A stretch of DNA of 32,497 nucleotides from Anaerolineaceae bacterium UBA5211 (GTDB lineage: Bacteria > Chloroflexota > Anaerolineae > Anaerolineales > Anaerolineaceae): positions 1 through 32,497 of the forward strand of contig DHVJ01000026.1 of the NCBI GenBank assembly GCA_002412595.1, given 5' to 3'. Each line of letters starts with the position of its first letter. Positions within the stretch are counted from its first letter, which is position 1. Under the pieces are notes generated by a model. It did no database searches. It was not told the DNA's origin and saw only the letters and a list, made by a program, of their open reading frames with translations. The position numbers were made by a program, and so were the translations under genes. Positions 1 through 7,976 of the stretch are shown here, piece by piece.

Positions 1-195
1 CAAGCGAAAAGGATAGCACAAGTTTGTCTTTTTTGTCAACAATAATCCTCCCTTATCTTGTAATAAGGAAGGCACCCTGCATCCGGATAAAATTAGGTTA
101 TCTATTATTATTTCTATCACAAAATTACATGTTGCTTCTGATGCACATGTCCTGAGTAAAATTAAAGGAACCTTTATTGGAGCAGGAGAGAAAAT

Positions 196-1503
196 ATGCA
201 GCACCAGGATTTGAGCAGGGAAAAGCTTTTAAAAGCAGAGTTGGAAAATTTGCGAGATGAAGGCTGCCAAAATACCGAGTTGTTAATTGAAATTGAAAAG
301 GCATTGCAGATGGGAGCAAATCCATCTATGGATGAGAGTCTGTGGCATCGCATCGGTGCTGTCAATGCACATCTTCTGGAAAGTAAAAAAGAGCCCTCTC
401 GCCTGGATAGGATCAGGGGACAGCGCCGAAGTTTTTTCAATTTCACTTTTAAGGAAAAGAAGGGCTTTGACTGGTACGATCAGGTATATGGGGCCTGGTT
501 GGCACGCTGTGCGGGCTGTACCCTGGGAAAGCCGGTAGAAGGCTGGTCCCGTGAGCGCATCGCAGCATATCTAAAAGCTGCCGGTGCTTATCCGCTGCAT
601 TCCTATATCCCTGCGATGGACCCTTTTCCGGCAGGGTTGGAACTTTGGAAAAATTACAACGGCACTACGTTGGGTAATATCCAACGTATGGTTCGGGATG
701 ACGATACGGATTACACCGTGATTGGTTTGAAAACATTGGAGACTTACGGCCGGGATTTTCAGCCGGGGGATATCGGGAAAATATGGTTGGCGAACCTGCC
801 CTACGGCAGCATTTTTACCGCGGAAACTATTGCATATCGCAATATGGTTAATGAAATGGACCCGCCGTACACAGCCTCTTACCGCAATCCCTACCGGGAG
901 TATATTGGCGCCCAGATCCGGGGGGATATGTGGGGGTATGTCAACCCCGGCAATCCGGAACGGGCGGCGGAAATGGCTTTCCGCGATGCGTGTATCTCGC
1001 ATACGAAGAATGGCATTTATGGAGAGATGTGGGCGGCTGCCTGTATCGCGGCCGCATTTGTGTTGGACGACCCACTGGAAATCATTTTGACCGGATTAAA
1101 TTACATCCCGGCGGAGAGCCGTTTAACTCAAGCGATACTAAAGACCATGCAGTGGGTGGCAGAATCGCCCTCCTGGGAGGGCGTGCGCGACAATATCGAG
1201 CGGGAATACGCGGGCATGAGTTCCATTCATGTGATCAACAATACCTGTCTGATTGTGCTGGGACTGCTGTTGGGGCAGGGCGAATTGGGCGAGACTTTGT
1301 GCATTACATTGATGGGCGGCATGGATACCGATTGCACCTGTGCCACCGCTGGATCCATGATGGGAGCCATGCACGGCGCACGGGCATTGCCGGCAGAATG
1401 GACAATGCCATTAAATGATGAACTGCAGAGCAGCATCAGTGAAAATGAAATCTGCCGTATTTCTTATCTGGCCCGCAGGACCTGCCGAATGATGTCTATG
1501 TAG
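196..1503 (+). CDS. ADP-ribosylglycohydrolase family protein (DraG-like)
   Basis: Predicted to remove ADP-ribose from proteins or hydrolyse related ADP-ribosyl compounds, in the cytoplasm. The fold is recognised from GAWLARCAGCTLGKPVEGW at about residues 99-117, the metal-binding acidic cluster RDDDTDYTV (D168, D169, D170, D172) and the C-terminal GGMDTDCTCATAGSMMGA block (D377, D379). These match the two-magnesium site of the family. The first ~90 residues are a charged, helical-looking extension before the catalytic domain, which starts near FDWYDQVYGAWLA. At 435 aa the protein is longer than the ~300 aa DraG proteins, as in other members with added N-terminal regions. The ATG at 196 has an AGGAG at 184-188, seven bases away. 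It stands alone ahead of tRNA-Asn. No DraT-like transferase is nearby, so the substrate is unknown. Confidence 0.88.
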   Translation: MQHQDLSREKLLKAELENLRDEGCQNTELLIEIEKALQMGANPSMDESLWHRIGAVNAHLLESKKEPSRLDRIRGQRRSFFNFTFKEKKGFDWYDQVYGAWLARCAGCTLGKPVEGWSRERIAAYLKAAGAYPLHSYIPAMDPFPAGLELWKNYNGTTLGNIQRMVRDDDTDYTVIGLKTLETYGRDFQPGDIGKIWLANLPYGSIFTAETIAYRNMVNEMDPPYTASYRNPYREYIGAQIRGDMWGYVNPGNPERAAEMAFRDACISHTKNGIYGEMWAAACIAAAFVLDDPLEIILTGLNYIPAESRLTQAILKTMQWVAESPSWEGVRDNIEREYAGMSSIHVINNTCLIVLGLLLGQGELGETLCITLMGGMDTDCTCATAGSMMGAMHGARALPAEWTMPLNDELQSSISENEICRISYLARRTCRMMSM

Positions 1504-1548
1504 CTGCCTAAAACGGAACCCGCTGCCTTTCTGTAGCTATCAGAGTCC

Positions 1549-1577
1549 TTGACAAGTGAATTAAGCACTTCTATAAT
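1549..1577 (+). promoter_or_regulatory. Sigma70 promoter of tRNA-Asn
   Basis: Perfect TTGACA (1549-1554) and TATAAT (1572-1577) are separated by exactly 17 bases. Transcription should begin around 1584, only a few bases before the mature tRNA 5' end at 1588. This is the strongest promoter match in the window and fits a stable-RNA gene. Confidence 0.88.
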
Positions 1578-1587
1578 AATGGGGCTT

Positions 1588-1660
1588 TCCTCGCTAGCTC
1601 AATTGGCAGAGCGCGCGGCTGTTAACCGCTAGGTTCCAGGTTCGAGTCCTGGGCGAGGAG
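1588..1660 (+). tRNA. tRNA-Asn (anticodon GTT)
   Basis: A full cloverleaf can be folded. The acceptor TCCTCGC (1588-1594) pairs with GCGAGGA (1653-1659). The D-stem is GCTC/GAGC, the anticodon loop is CTGTTAA with GTT at 1621-1623, and the T-arm is CCAGG-TTCGAGT-CCTGG. The discriminator is G at 1660 and CCA is not encoded. The last pair of the anticodon stem (C-T) is mismatched. A short T-run follows directly at 1664-1668. Confidence 0.96.
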
Positions 1661-1759
1661 CTCTTTTTATTTAATTTGATATTCCTCATTTTGTTGCCAG
1701 CATGTGCTGGAATCACTTGAGAAATAATTGCCGATAAGGCCATGGCATGGTAGCATAAA

Positions 1760-1945
1760 TTGTATATGATGAAAAAAAGAAGAACTCGTTGGGTGGTCGT
1801 CTGTCTTGTTACCGGATTGTTTTTTGTGGGGGAGGCTGTGAGAATGTTTTTACAGGCTAAGTCCGTAGCCGGGGCGATCTATGTTGTGTTTGCAGCGGTA
1901 TTTTTTCTTTTATCCATTGCTTATTACAAAGGAAAATTGAAATAA
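1760..1945 (+). CDS. Small two-helix membrane protein, hypothetical
   Basis: A 61-residue protein with a basic N-terminus (KKRRTR) and two hydrophobic stretches, roughly residues 11-29 and 37-54, ending in a lysine-rich tail. This suggests a small inner-membrane protein with two spans. The longest frame starts with TTG at 1760; ATG codons at 1766 and 1769 are equally plausible. None has a good ribosome binding site. It lies 9 bases before the DNA glycosylase gene on the same strand and may be co-transcribed with it. I recognise no family. The call rests on the hydrophobic pattern and position, so it is only moderately safe. Confidence 0.5.
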   Translation: MYMMKKRRTRWVVVCLVTGLFFVGEAVRMFLQAKSVAGAIYVVFAAVFFLLSIAYYKGKLK

Positions 1946-1954
1946 AAGAATTGC

Positions 1955-2890
1955 ATGGCTGAAACCGAAATCCACCTGCAGGCCGCGGCGCCGTTTGATT
2001 TTTGGAGCACCCTGCAGGCGCACGGCTGGGTGGATTTGCTGCCAAACGAATATCATCCCGAATCCAATTCATTCTCCCGCATAGAGCAACTGGCAAGCGG
2101 AAAAGTTGTTCGCATGGGTGTTTCGGCAGAGCAGGGAGATGAAATCATTCCACTAAACGTGCTGGTTAACCACGGGGGACGACTTTCCTCTAAAGACCGC
2201 AGCGAGATCGAAGATGTTGTGCGCCACATGCTGCGACTGGACGAGGACCTCAGCGAATTTTACCGTTTGTGCAGGCAGAACGGATTCCCCTGGTCGCAAA
2301 TGAAACCCGGCAAAGGGCGTCTGCTGCGCTCGCCCGGGTTGTTCGAGGATATGGTTAAGGTAATCTGTACCACCAATGTTCAGTGGGGTGGTACGCGCCG
2401 CATGGTTCGTGAGCTGGTGGAGCAATTTGGCGAACCGCTGCCGTTATATCCGGAATTGAAAGCCTTTCCGCGCGCACAGACGATTGCTGCGCTGACTTTC
2501 GATGAATTCCAGAGCCGGGTACGTTTGGGGTATCGCGCAGCGTATATTTACCAACTCGCGCGAGTTTTTGGTGAAAAATCCAATTGCTATGCGCAATTTT
2601 TTAACCAGCAAACCCCAACAGAAGAAATCAAAAAGGAATTGCTGGCTATTAAAGGTATCGGCAATTACGCAGCCGCCTCAATATTAATGCTGTTGGGCCG
2701 TTACGATGAAATCCCGGTTGATTCTGTATTTCAGCAGCTGATGCGCCAGAAATACTTTCATCAAGAAGATTTTGATCTAAAAGAAGCCCTGGCAGTTTAT
2801 GAAAACTGGGGCCGCTGGAAATATCTGGCTTACTGGTTCGATCTACTCACATTTCACCAAGCCGCGGAGGACGAAGGTACAAGTGTTTGA
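1955..2890 (+). CDS. HhH-GPD DNA glycosylase (AlkA/OGG-like)
   Basis: Predicted base-excision-repair glycosylase that removes damaged bases from DNA. The helix-hairpin-helix has the core KGIGNYAAASI (K233, G234, G236). The catalytic aspartate of the GPD loop is D256 in DEIPVDSVF. The position occupied by the OGG1/Nth catalytic lysine (just after the HhH glycines) is tyrosine, which points to a monofunctional AlkA-type enzyme without lyase activity. Residues 1-110 resemble the N-terminal beta domain of AlkA/OGG proteins, and 311 aa fits two-domain members. There is no C-terminal iron-sulfur cysteine motif. It starts at ATG 1955, nine bases after the small membrane gene, with a weak ribosome site. 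Substrate range cannot be read from the sequence. Confidence 0.8.
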   Translation: MAETEIHLQAAAPFDFWSTLQAHGWVDLLPNEYHPESNSFSRIEQLASGKVVRMGVSAEQGDEIIPLNVLVNHGGRLSSKDRSEIEDVVRHMLRLDEDLSEFYRLCRQNGFPWSQMKPGKGRLLRSPGLFEDMVKVICTTNVQWGGTRRMVRELVEQFGEPLPLYPELKAFPRAQTIAALTFDEFQSRVRLGYRAAYIYQLARVFGEKSNCYAQFFNQQTPTEEIKKELLAIKGIGNYAAASILMLLGRYDEIPVDSVFQQLMRQKYFHQEDFDLKEALAVYENWGRWKYLAYWFDLLTFHQAAEDEGTSV

Positions 2891-2916
2891 TTTTACAGCA
2901 GGCTCGTTGCTATAAT
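2887..2916 (+). promoter_or_regulatory. Probable promoter of the Ig-domain lipoprotein
   Basis: TTGATT (2887-2892) and TATAAT (2911-2916) are separated by 18 bases. The -35 element overlaps the stop codon of the DNA glycosylase gene. The lipoprotein start at 2955 lies ~30 bases downstream of the predicted start of transcription, with a strong ribosome site between. Confidence 0.5.
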
Positions 2917-2954
2917 AATTTATGTGAGGTAAAAGAAAATCGAGGAGGTGAGAG

Positions 2955-3833
2955 ATGAGGAGAATAAAAATATTGGTGATATTGGCTGTGCTAATGTTAT
3001 TTTTGATTTCCTGTGAATTTGCGGGCATAACCGTGGATTTTGGGAATGGCGATAGCGGCAGCCAAACTGCAGTAGTTCCGGTTGAGGCCGGTATTGATTC
3101 GCCTGCCAATGGCGCCGACCTGACGATGGATTCTGTGGATATTTCCTACCATGCCAGCAGTACGGACGGCATTTCCGCGGTTGAGTTGAGTGTTGATGGG
3201 AATGTGGTCAGTTCGATTGCTACACCCGGTTCTGACCAGAAAGTCGTGGCTTTGAAATATGCCTGGCAGCCTATGACGGCAGGCAGCCACACGATCTCCG
3301 TACGTGCGCAGAACACGAATGGCGCTTGGAGCGATTATGCCACCACAATGGTAAGCATCGCTGCGGCAGAACAGCCGCAAGCAGCTGCGCCTGAGGAACC
3401 TACGGCGGATGCCCAATCTGATCCGACCAGTACCCCAAAGCCTGAACCAACGGCTACACCTGACGGGGTCACTTTCTTTGATATCAAGCACGACAAAACA
3501 AAGTTCTATTACGGCAGCAATGCCTGCGGCAGCCATGAGCTGACGATTTCCACCCGTGTTACCAATCCGGATGATGTTTATGCCTTGATTTTATTTATTC
3601 GTTTTGCCGACAAAGAAAGCAGCGCTTACACCAAGTGGGACAGCGGGCGGGCGATGTCAAAGAAGGATGATGATTTTTACAGTGTGACATTGACATCCAC
3701 CAAGGTCACTAATTACAATGCCTACGAGTTTGCTGTGATGCGCTATCAAATTGTTGCCCAGGACAAGGATGGCAACAGCATCGCGCGTACGGAAGTGATG
3801 GAAGACCTCAATATTGAGGTTTGCCCGAACTGA
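2955..3833 (+). CDS. Ig-like domain lipoprotein
   Basis: Predicted membrane-anchored, cell-surface lipoprotein of unknown function. The N-terminus is a lipoprotein signal peptide (MRRIKILV then a hydrophobic core) ending in a lipobox with Cys20. Residues ~50-135 read as a bacterial Ig-like fold, with SPANGADLTMDSVDISYHA and AVELSVDGNVV typical of domains found in secreted carbohydrate-active and adhesion proteins. A Pro/Thr/Glu-rich linker (~140-172, TSTPKPEPTATPDG) leads to a ~120 aa C-terminal domain that I do not recognise, with two cysteines (around CGSHE and at the C-terminal CPN). A strong GGAGGTGAG ribosome site at 2943-2951 precedes the ATG. The gene has its own promoter and is followed by a perfect hairpin at 3855, so it is probably monocistronic. 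Confidence 0.78.
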   Translation: MRRIKILVILAVLMLFLISCEFAGITVDFGNGDSGSQTAVVPVEAGIDSPANGADLTMDSVDISYHASSTDGISAVELSVDGNVVSSIATPGSDQKVVALKYAWQPMTAGSHTISVRAQNTNGAWSDYATTMVSIAAAEQPQAAAPEEPTADAQSDPTSTPKPEPTATPDGVTFFDIKHDKTKFYYGSNACGSHELTISTRVTNPDDVYALILFIRFADKESSAYTKWDSGRAMSKKDDDFYSVTLTSTKVTNYNAYEFAVMRYQIVAQDKDGNSIARTEVMEDLNIEVCPN

Positions 3834-3854
3834 ACCGGCCTTGCGTTCGGATTT

Positions 3855-3880
3855 CAACAGCCCGCAAATGCGGGCTGTTG
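3855..3880 (+). terminator. Hairpin after the lipoprotein gene
   Basis: Perfect 11-bp stem CAACAGCCCGC / GCGGGCTGTTG with an AAAT loop, 21 bases after the stop codon. The tail (TCTTAATCC) is poor in T, so termination may be weak. The second hairpin at 3983 could back it up. Confidence 0.55.
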
Positions 3881-3982
3881 TCTTAATCCTGCACTATATT
3901 CCTATTGTGGATTGCAAATAATAGGTGTAACATTTCGATATAACGAAGAAGAAACAGGTAAATAAATTCGCAAAAAAGTTTT

Positions 3983-4020
3983 CAGTGGTCTGGTGACTTT
4001 CCAGTCACTGTATTTTTTTT
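3983..4020 (+). terminator. Terminator or attenuator in the leader of the APC-USP gene
   Basis: GTGACT (3993-3998) pairs with AGTCAC (4003-4008) and is followed by eight consecutive T residues (4013-4020). A competing, longer pairing is possible between CAGTGGTCTGG (3983-3993) and CCAGTCACTG (4001-4010). It ends ~40 bases before the TTG start of the transporter and 150 bases after the lipoprotein stop. It may therefore be a second terminator for the lipoprotein or an attenuator for the transporter; the sequence does not decide. Confidence 0.6.
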
Positions 4021-4060
4021 AACCGCTCGTATCTATTGTTAACAAGGAGGATTTTGGCGA

Positions 4061-6280
4061 TTGAGCAAGAGAACATTAAAGCGACAATTAAACCTGTTTC
4101 AAGTTATTATGTTGGGCACAGCTGGAACGATTGCTTCAGAGATTTTCGTTCTGACAGGACATGCTGCCGGCATATCCGGATCGGGCTCCATTATAGCCAT
4201 TATTATTGGCGGTTTTTTAAGTTACAGCATTGCATTGAATTACAGCGAACTAGCCACAATTTACCCGGAAACAGGCGGTGCGTTAACATATGTACGTGAA
4301 GCTTGGGGAAAAGGATTGCTGTCTTTTTTGGTCGGATCCATGGACTGTATATCCAGTACTTTCTACTGTGCGCTTTCCGCCATAGGTTTTGCCTATTCGC
4401 TTTCTGTTTTTATTCCCTCCCTGCCGATTGTTCCTGTGGCTATATTGGTTATTGTAGTTTTTACACTCCTGAATATTCGGGGTGTTTCGCTGGTAGGCAA
4501 CGCACAAATTCTCTTGGGCGGCTCACTGCTGTTGATGTTCGGAATATACATTGTCTATGGATTTCATTCCCCAACCGGATTTAATGTCAACACCTTGTTT
4601 CCGCAGGGCAGGATATTCCAATCCGATAACCTATGGCAGAATATCGCGGCTATGCTTAAAACCATTGCATTAATATATGCTGCCTATGTCGGTTTTGAAG
4701 TGATTGCGGATGATGCGGAGGAGATCCGTCGGCCGGATAAAAACATACCTATTGCCATTTTAGTCAGCTTGACGCTGGTAACTCTTATCTATTCACTAAC
4801 GATGACTGTCACCATGGGCACGCTGTCTGCCGAATCGTTAGCAGGTTCAGAGACAGCTCTCACAGACGCTGTCGCGAAATTCATGCCTAAAGGCGGGATA
4901 ATTATGATGGCTGTGGCAGGTTTGGTGGCTACACTGACTTCAGTTAATTCATCCATGTTAAGCGCCACGCGTGAAGGGTTCACGCTCAGCCGGGATGGTT
5001 TGTGGCCACGCGGCTTGGCGCGGCTGAACCGTTATCGGGTTCCTTTTGTGTCGGTGTTATTCATCGGGTTGGTTTCGTCCTTGATCACCATAATTGGTTT
5101 GGTGGATTTTCTCAGTTTCATCACTTCGGCGGGTTACTTGTTTGTGTTGTTTTGGTCAAATTTGGCAATGATTCGCTTGCGTAAGAAATATCCAGCCATC
5201 CACCGGCCGTTCAAGGTACCCTTGTTCCCGCTGACACCTGTAATTGCCTCGCTGACCTGTTTGATTGTAATTCTATTCTCTGATATCAAACCGCTGTTGT
5301 TTACAATGGGCGTGATTCTGATTTTTACAGTTTATTATTACGTTGAGCAAGGTGTGTCTTCCTGGGTGCAATCTCAAAAATCCGAGACGTTACCGGGGCG
5401 TTCGCGTATCATTGTGCCGGTGTTGGATACCAGCGGCGAAGATTCCTTAATTGGCTTGAGCGCTATTTTAGCGCAATCGGAAATGGATATCAATATTTGC
5501 CTGATGTCCGCGGTTACTGATGCCCTGGCCAACCAGCCAGAACTGCACGATCAGTTTGTGCAGACGATCAATAGCCAACGAAAGGCTGTCTTGGATAAGT
5601 TTATCCATTATGCAGTAGAACGCAATGTGCCCATGTACACAAAGATGGTCAGCGGGGAATCCTTGGTGCACAGTATCCAGGAAGAGGTCGCTATTGACAG
5701 TAATACCAAACTGGTACTGGTGAGATGGCCTCAAAAACATGTATCGAATAATTTTTCAGAGGAGGCAGTCCAACGGCTTAGTCGAGAGCTCAAAACCAAT
5801 TTGGGTGTTTTTGTTGACCGGGGAATAAAACGGGTTAATACGATCATGGTGCCGGTGGGCAGCGGACTGCACTGCCAATTGGCTATCCATCTGGCTAACG
5901 ATATCGCCCGGCAGGAAAATGCCCATGTGGATTACGTGCGCGTGCTACCAGCTTCCAAGGATGTGGAGGTTTTAGAGGATCAGATGGCAAACCTGCAGGA
6001 AGTAGTTATCACGGAGCTGGGCGAGCTACCGTCAAATGCGGTGCTGCGCCTGCTGTTTTCCGATAATGTGGAAGAAGCCCTGTTGGCAGAAATGAATGAA
6101 AATTCTTATAGCCTGATAATCATCGGTTCCACCGATGAATATGAACTGAACGGTTATCTTTTTGGAAGAGTGGCTGATTTGGTAGCGGAGTCGGCGCCAT
6201 GCAATGTGCTGGTGGTCAAACGCTATCAAAGCGCAACGGCTTCCTGGCTGCGTCATCAGGTAAAGCGTCTGGATCGGTAA
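4061..6280 (+). CDS. APC-superfamily permease with two C-terminal UspA domains
   Basis: Predicted inner-membrane amino acid or cation transporter with a cytoplasmic regulatory tail. Residues 1 to about 435 carry ~12 hydrophobic spans. The first APC helix starts LNLFQVIMLGTAGTIASEIF, and the family motif YSELATIYPETGGALTYVREA follows. Two universal stress protein folds come next, at ~446-575 (IIVPVLDTSGEDSLIGL) and ~595-735 (TIMVPVGSG at its start). The second ends with LFGRVADLVAESAPCNVLVV, the UspA nucleotide-binding loop. Transporters with such tails often sense ATP or cyclic di-AMP, but that is inference here. The start is TTG at 4061, behind AAGGAGG (4044-4050) at ten bases, slightly long. 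It is flanked by hairpins and by the TetR promoter, so it appears monocistronic. The transported substrate is unknown. Confidence 0.87.
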   Translation: MSKRTLKRQLNLFQVIMLGTAGTIASEIFVLTGHAAGISGSGSIIAIIIGGFLSYSIALNYSELATIYPETGGALTYVREAWGKGLLSFLVGSMDCISSTFYCALSAIGFAYSLSVFIPSLPIVPVAILVIVVFTLLNIRGVSLVGNAQILLGGSLLLMFGIYIVYGFHSPTGFNVNTLFPQGRIFQSDNLWQNIAAMLKTIALIYAAYVGFEVIADDAEEIRRPDKNIPIAILVSLTLVTLIYSLTMTVTMGTLSAESLAGSETALTDAVAKFMPKGGIIMMAVAGLVATLTSVNSSMLSATREGFTLSRDGLWPRGLARLNRYRVPFVSVLFIGLVSSLITIIGLVDFLSFITSAGYLFVLFWSNLAMIRLRKKYPAIHRPFKVPLFPLTPVIASLTCLIVILFSDIKPLLFTMGVILIFTVYYYVEQGVSSWVQSQKSETLPGRSRIIVPVLDTSGEDSLIGLSAILAQSEMDINICLMSAVTDALANQPELHDQFVQTINSQRKAVLDKFIHYAVERNVPMYTKMVSGESLVHSIQEEVAIDSNTKLVLVRWPQKHVSNNFSEEAVQRLSRELKTNLGVFVDRGIKRVNTIMVPVGSGLHCQLAIHLANDIARQENAHVDYVRVLPASKDVEVLEDQMANLQEVVITELGELPSNAVLRLLFSDNVEEALLAEMNENSYSLIIIGSTDEYELNGYLFGRVADLVAESAPCNVLVVKRYQSATASWLRHQVKRLDR

Positions 6281-6299
6281 CAGGCAGTATCTATCAGGC

Positions 6300-6327
6300 T
6301 TGACACGCCTATAAATCAATCTATAAT
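6300..6327 (+). promoter_or_regulatory. Promoter of the TetR-SDR operon
   Basis: TTGACA (6300-6305), a 16-base spacer and TATAAT (6322-6327). The predicted start of transcription (~6334) falls inside the palindromic operator at 6332-6349, the usual arrangement for an autorepressed TetR gene. Confidence 0.82.
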
Positions 6328-6331
6328 AAAA

Positions 6332-6349
6332 ACCGACCAGTCGGTCGGT
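6332..6349. promoter_or_regulatory. Palindromic TetR-type operator
   Basis: ACCGACC (6332-6338) and GGTCGGT (6343-6349) form a perfect 7-bp inverted repeat around AGTC. The site overlaps the predicted transcription start and lies 6 bases upstream of the TetR start codon. It resembles the ACCGAC-type half sites of many TetR regulators. A bound repressor would block its own operon. Confidence 0.78.
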
Positions 6350-6355
6350 ATTTAT

Positions 6356-6958
6356 ATGACCCAACAACGTAGTGAAGAAACCCGAAATCAGATCGTGTCT
6401 GCGGCCGTGGATGTATTTTGCCGGTGCGGTTATGATGCTGCCAGCGTAGCTGAAATTTGCAGCCTCGCGGGTGTCAGCAAGGGCGCTTTTTACCACCACT
6501 TCCCCTCAAAGAAAACCTTGTTCCTGGCTATTATACAAGGTTGGCTGCGGGAGGTGGATGAGCGGTTGAACGCGCTGCGGGATTCGGACGTGCCTGTTTC
6601 GCAAGCGCTGCTGCAAATGACCCGTGCCATCGAAACCGTTTTTTCGGATGCCAGTGGGCAGCTGCCCATGTTCCTGGAATTTATGGTGCAGGCCAGCCGG
6701 GACAAAACCGTGTGGGAAGCTACCATTGCCCCCTACCAGGCCTACCAATCCCGTTTTGCAGCCATGTTGGAGCAGGGCAAGACCGAAGGGTCGATCCAGG
6801 AAACAGAGGATGCACAGGCATCTGCCTGGGTATTGATTGCCTTTGCGGTTGGTGTACTGCTGCAAGGCGTGGTACTGCCGGATACGGCAGATTGGAAAAC
6901 CATCGCAGGCAGGGGCATGGGCATGTTGGTGGAAAGTATGCAAAGGAGTAAAGAATGA
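6356..6958 (+). CDS. TetR/AcrR family transcriptional regulator
   Basis: Predicted dimeric DNA-binding repressor released by a small ligand. The N-terminal helix-turn-helix is clear at about residues 9-55 (IVSAAVDVFCRCGYDAASV, then AGVSKGAFYHHFPSKKTLF). The remaining ~145 residues form the variable helical ligand-binding domain, and 200 aa is normal for the family. The ATG at 6356 has no Shine-Dalgarno sequence and the predicted 5' leader is only ~22 bases. The stop codon overlaps the start of the next gene (ATGA, 6955-6958), so the regulator is translationally coupled to the oxidoreductases it probably controls. The inducer is unknown. The operator directly upstream suggests autoregulation. 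Confidence 0.93.
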   Translation: MTQQRSEETRNQIVSAAVDVFCRCGYDAASVAEICSLAGVSKGAFYHHFPSKKTLFLAIIQGWLREVDERLNALRDSDVPVSQALLQMTRAIETVFSDASGQLPMFLEFMVQASRDKTVWEATIAPYQAYQSRFAAMLEQGKTEGSIQETEDAQASAWVLIAFAVGVLLQGVVLPDTADWKTIAGRGMGMLVESMQRSKE

Positions 6959-7944
6959 TATTGGTTACCGGAGCAGCTGGACATATCGGCAATGTGTTGG
7001 TGCGTGAGTTGGTTGATGACGGAAATGACGTACGGGCATTGGTCCTGCCGGGCGAGGATGTATCTGCCCTGGAGGGTTTGTCCGTTGAAATTGTTGAAGG
7101 TAACGTACTCGATCCGCAATCGCTGGATAAGGCCATGCGCGGCGTGGATTTGGTTTTCCATTTGGCAGGGATCATTTCAATCATGCCCGGACAGGATGAA
7201 TTGATGCGGCGGGTGAACGTGGATGGCACGCGCAATGTTATGGCGGCGGCGCAGAAAGCGCACGTGAAACGGCTGATATACACCAGCTCCATTCATGCTC
7301 TCAGCCGGGATTGGAAAGGCAAAATTGATGAAAGTGTGCCTTTTGATCCTTTGAACCAGGCCGGGGAATATGACCGCACCAAGGCACAAGCTTCACTGGC
7401 AGTGCTGGAAGCTGTCAGGCAGGGACTGGATGCAGTGATTGTCTGCCCGACCGGTGTGGTCGGTCCTTATGACTACCGCGGCTCCGAAATGGGTGACTTG
7501 CTGCGCTCCTGGCTGCGCATACGGCCGCACTTCCTGATCGAAGGCGCTTATGATTTTGTGGATGTGCGCGATGTAGCCCGCGGGCAAATTTTAGCTTGCC
7601 AGCTCGGCAAGACCGGGGAAGTATATATCCTTTCCGGGGCGCGCATTCGCTTAATGCAGTTGAAACAAATGGTGCAGGGTGTCATCGGCCGGCATTCAAT
7701 GACCATAAAAATTCCTACCTGGTTGGCCAAATTTAGTTCTCTGTTTACACCGCTATATTACAAAATAAGCCGGCAAACACCTAAATTTACCGGTTATTCC
7801 ATCGAAACTGTACAAAGCAATTCCGATATTTCCAATCAAAAGGCAAAAAACGAATTGGGCTACAGTCCACGTGATTTGATCACGACCATCACGGATACTG
7901 TGCGCTGGTGGCTGGCTAACGATAGAAAAACACATATTTCGTAA
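6955..7944 (+). CDS. NAD-dependent epimerase/dehydratase family protein (extended SDR)
   Basis: Predicted NAD(P)-dependent oxidoreductase or epimerase of the extended short-chain dehydrogenase group. The N-terminus has the Rossmann dinucleotide motif TGAAGHIG (G6-x2-G9-x2-G12), and the active site has Y139-x3-K143 (EYDRTK) with an upstream YTSSIHA serine segment. Substrate could be a nucleotide sugar, a dihydroflavonol-type ketone or a sterol-like molecule; the sequence does not tell. It overlaps the TetR stop codon by four bases and has an AAAGGAG site at 6942-6948. The 3' third is more AT-rich than the rest. It is co-transcribed with the following SDR, so the two may act on the same compound. 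Confidence 0.87.
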   Translation: MILVTGAAGHIGNVLVRELVDDGNDVRALVLPGEDVSALEGLSVEIVEGNVLDPQSLDKAMRGVDLVFHLAGIISIMPGQDELMRRVNVDGTRNVMAAAQKAHVKRLIYTSSIHALSRDWKGKIDESVPFDPLNQAGEYDRTKAQASLAVLEAVRQGLDAVIVCPTGVVGPYDYRGSEMGDLLRSWLRIRPHFLIEGAYDFVDVRDVARGQILACQLGKTGEVYILSGARIRLMQLKQMVQGVIGRHSMTIKIPTWLAKFSSLFTPLYYKISRQTPKFTGYSIETVQSNSDISNQKAKNELGYSPRDLITTITDTVRWWLANDRKTHIS

Positions 7945-7976
7945 CCATATTTTGCAGAAAGAAATTCTAACAATAC

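Noticed and set aside
1..195. Hairpin CCTTAT/ATAAGG (51-56 with 63-68) in the leader of the first gene
   Set aside because: It is short, AT-rich and not followed by a T-run or by a clear promoter; I see no function.
930..1418. 162-residue alternative frame within the ADP-ribosylglycohydrolase gene
   Set aside because: The catalytic motifs of the glycohydrolase lie in the other frame; this one has no recognisable domain.
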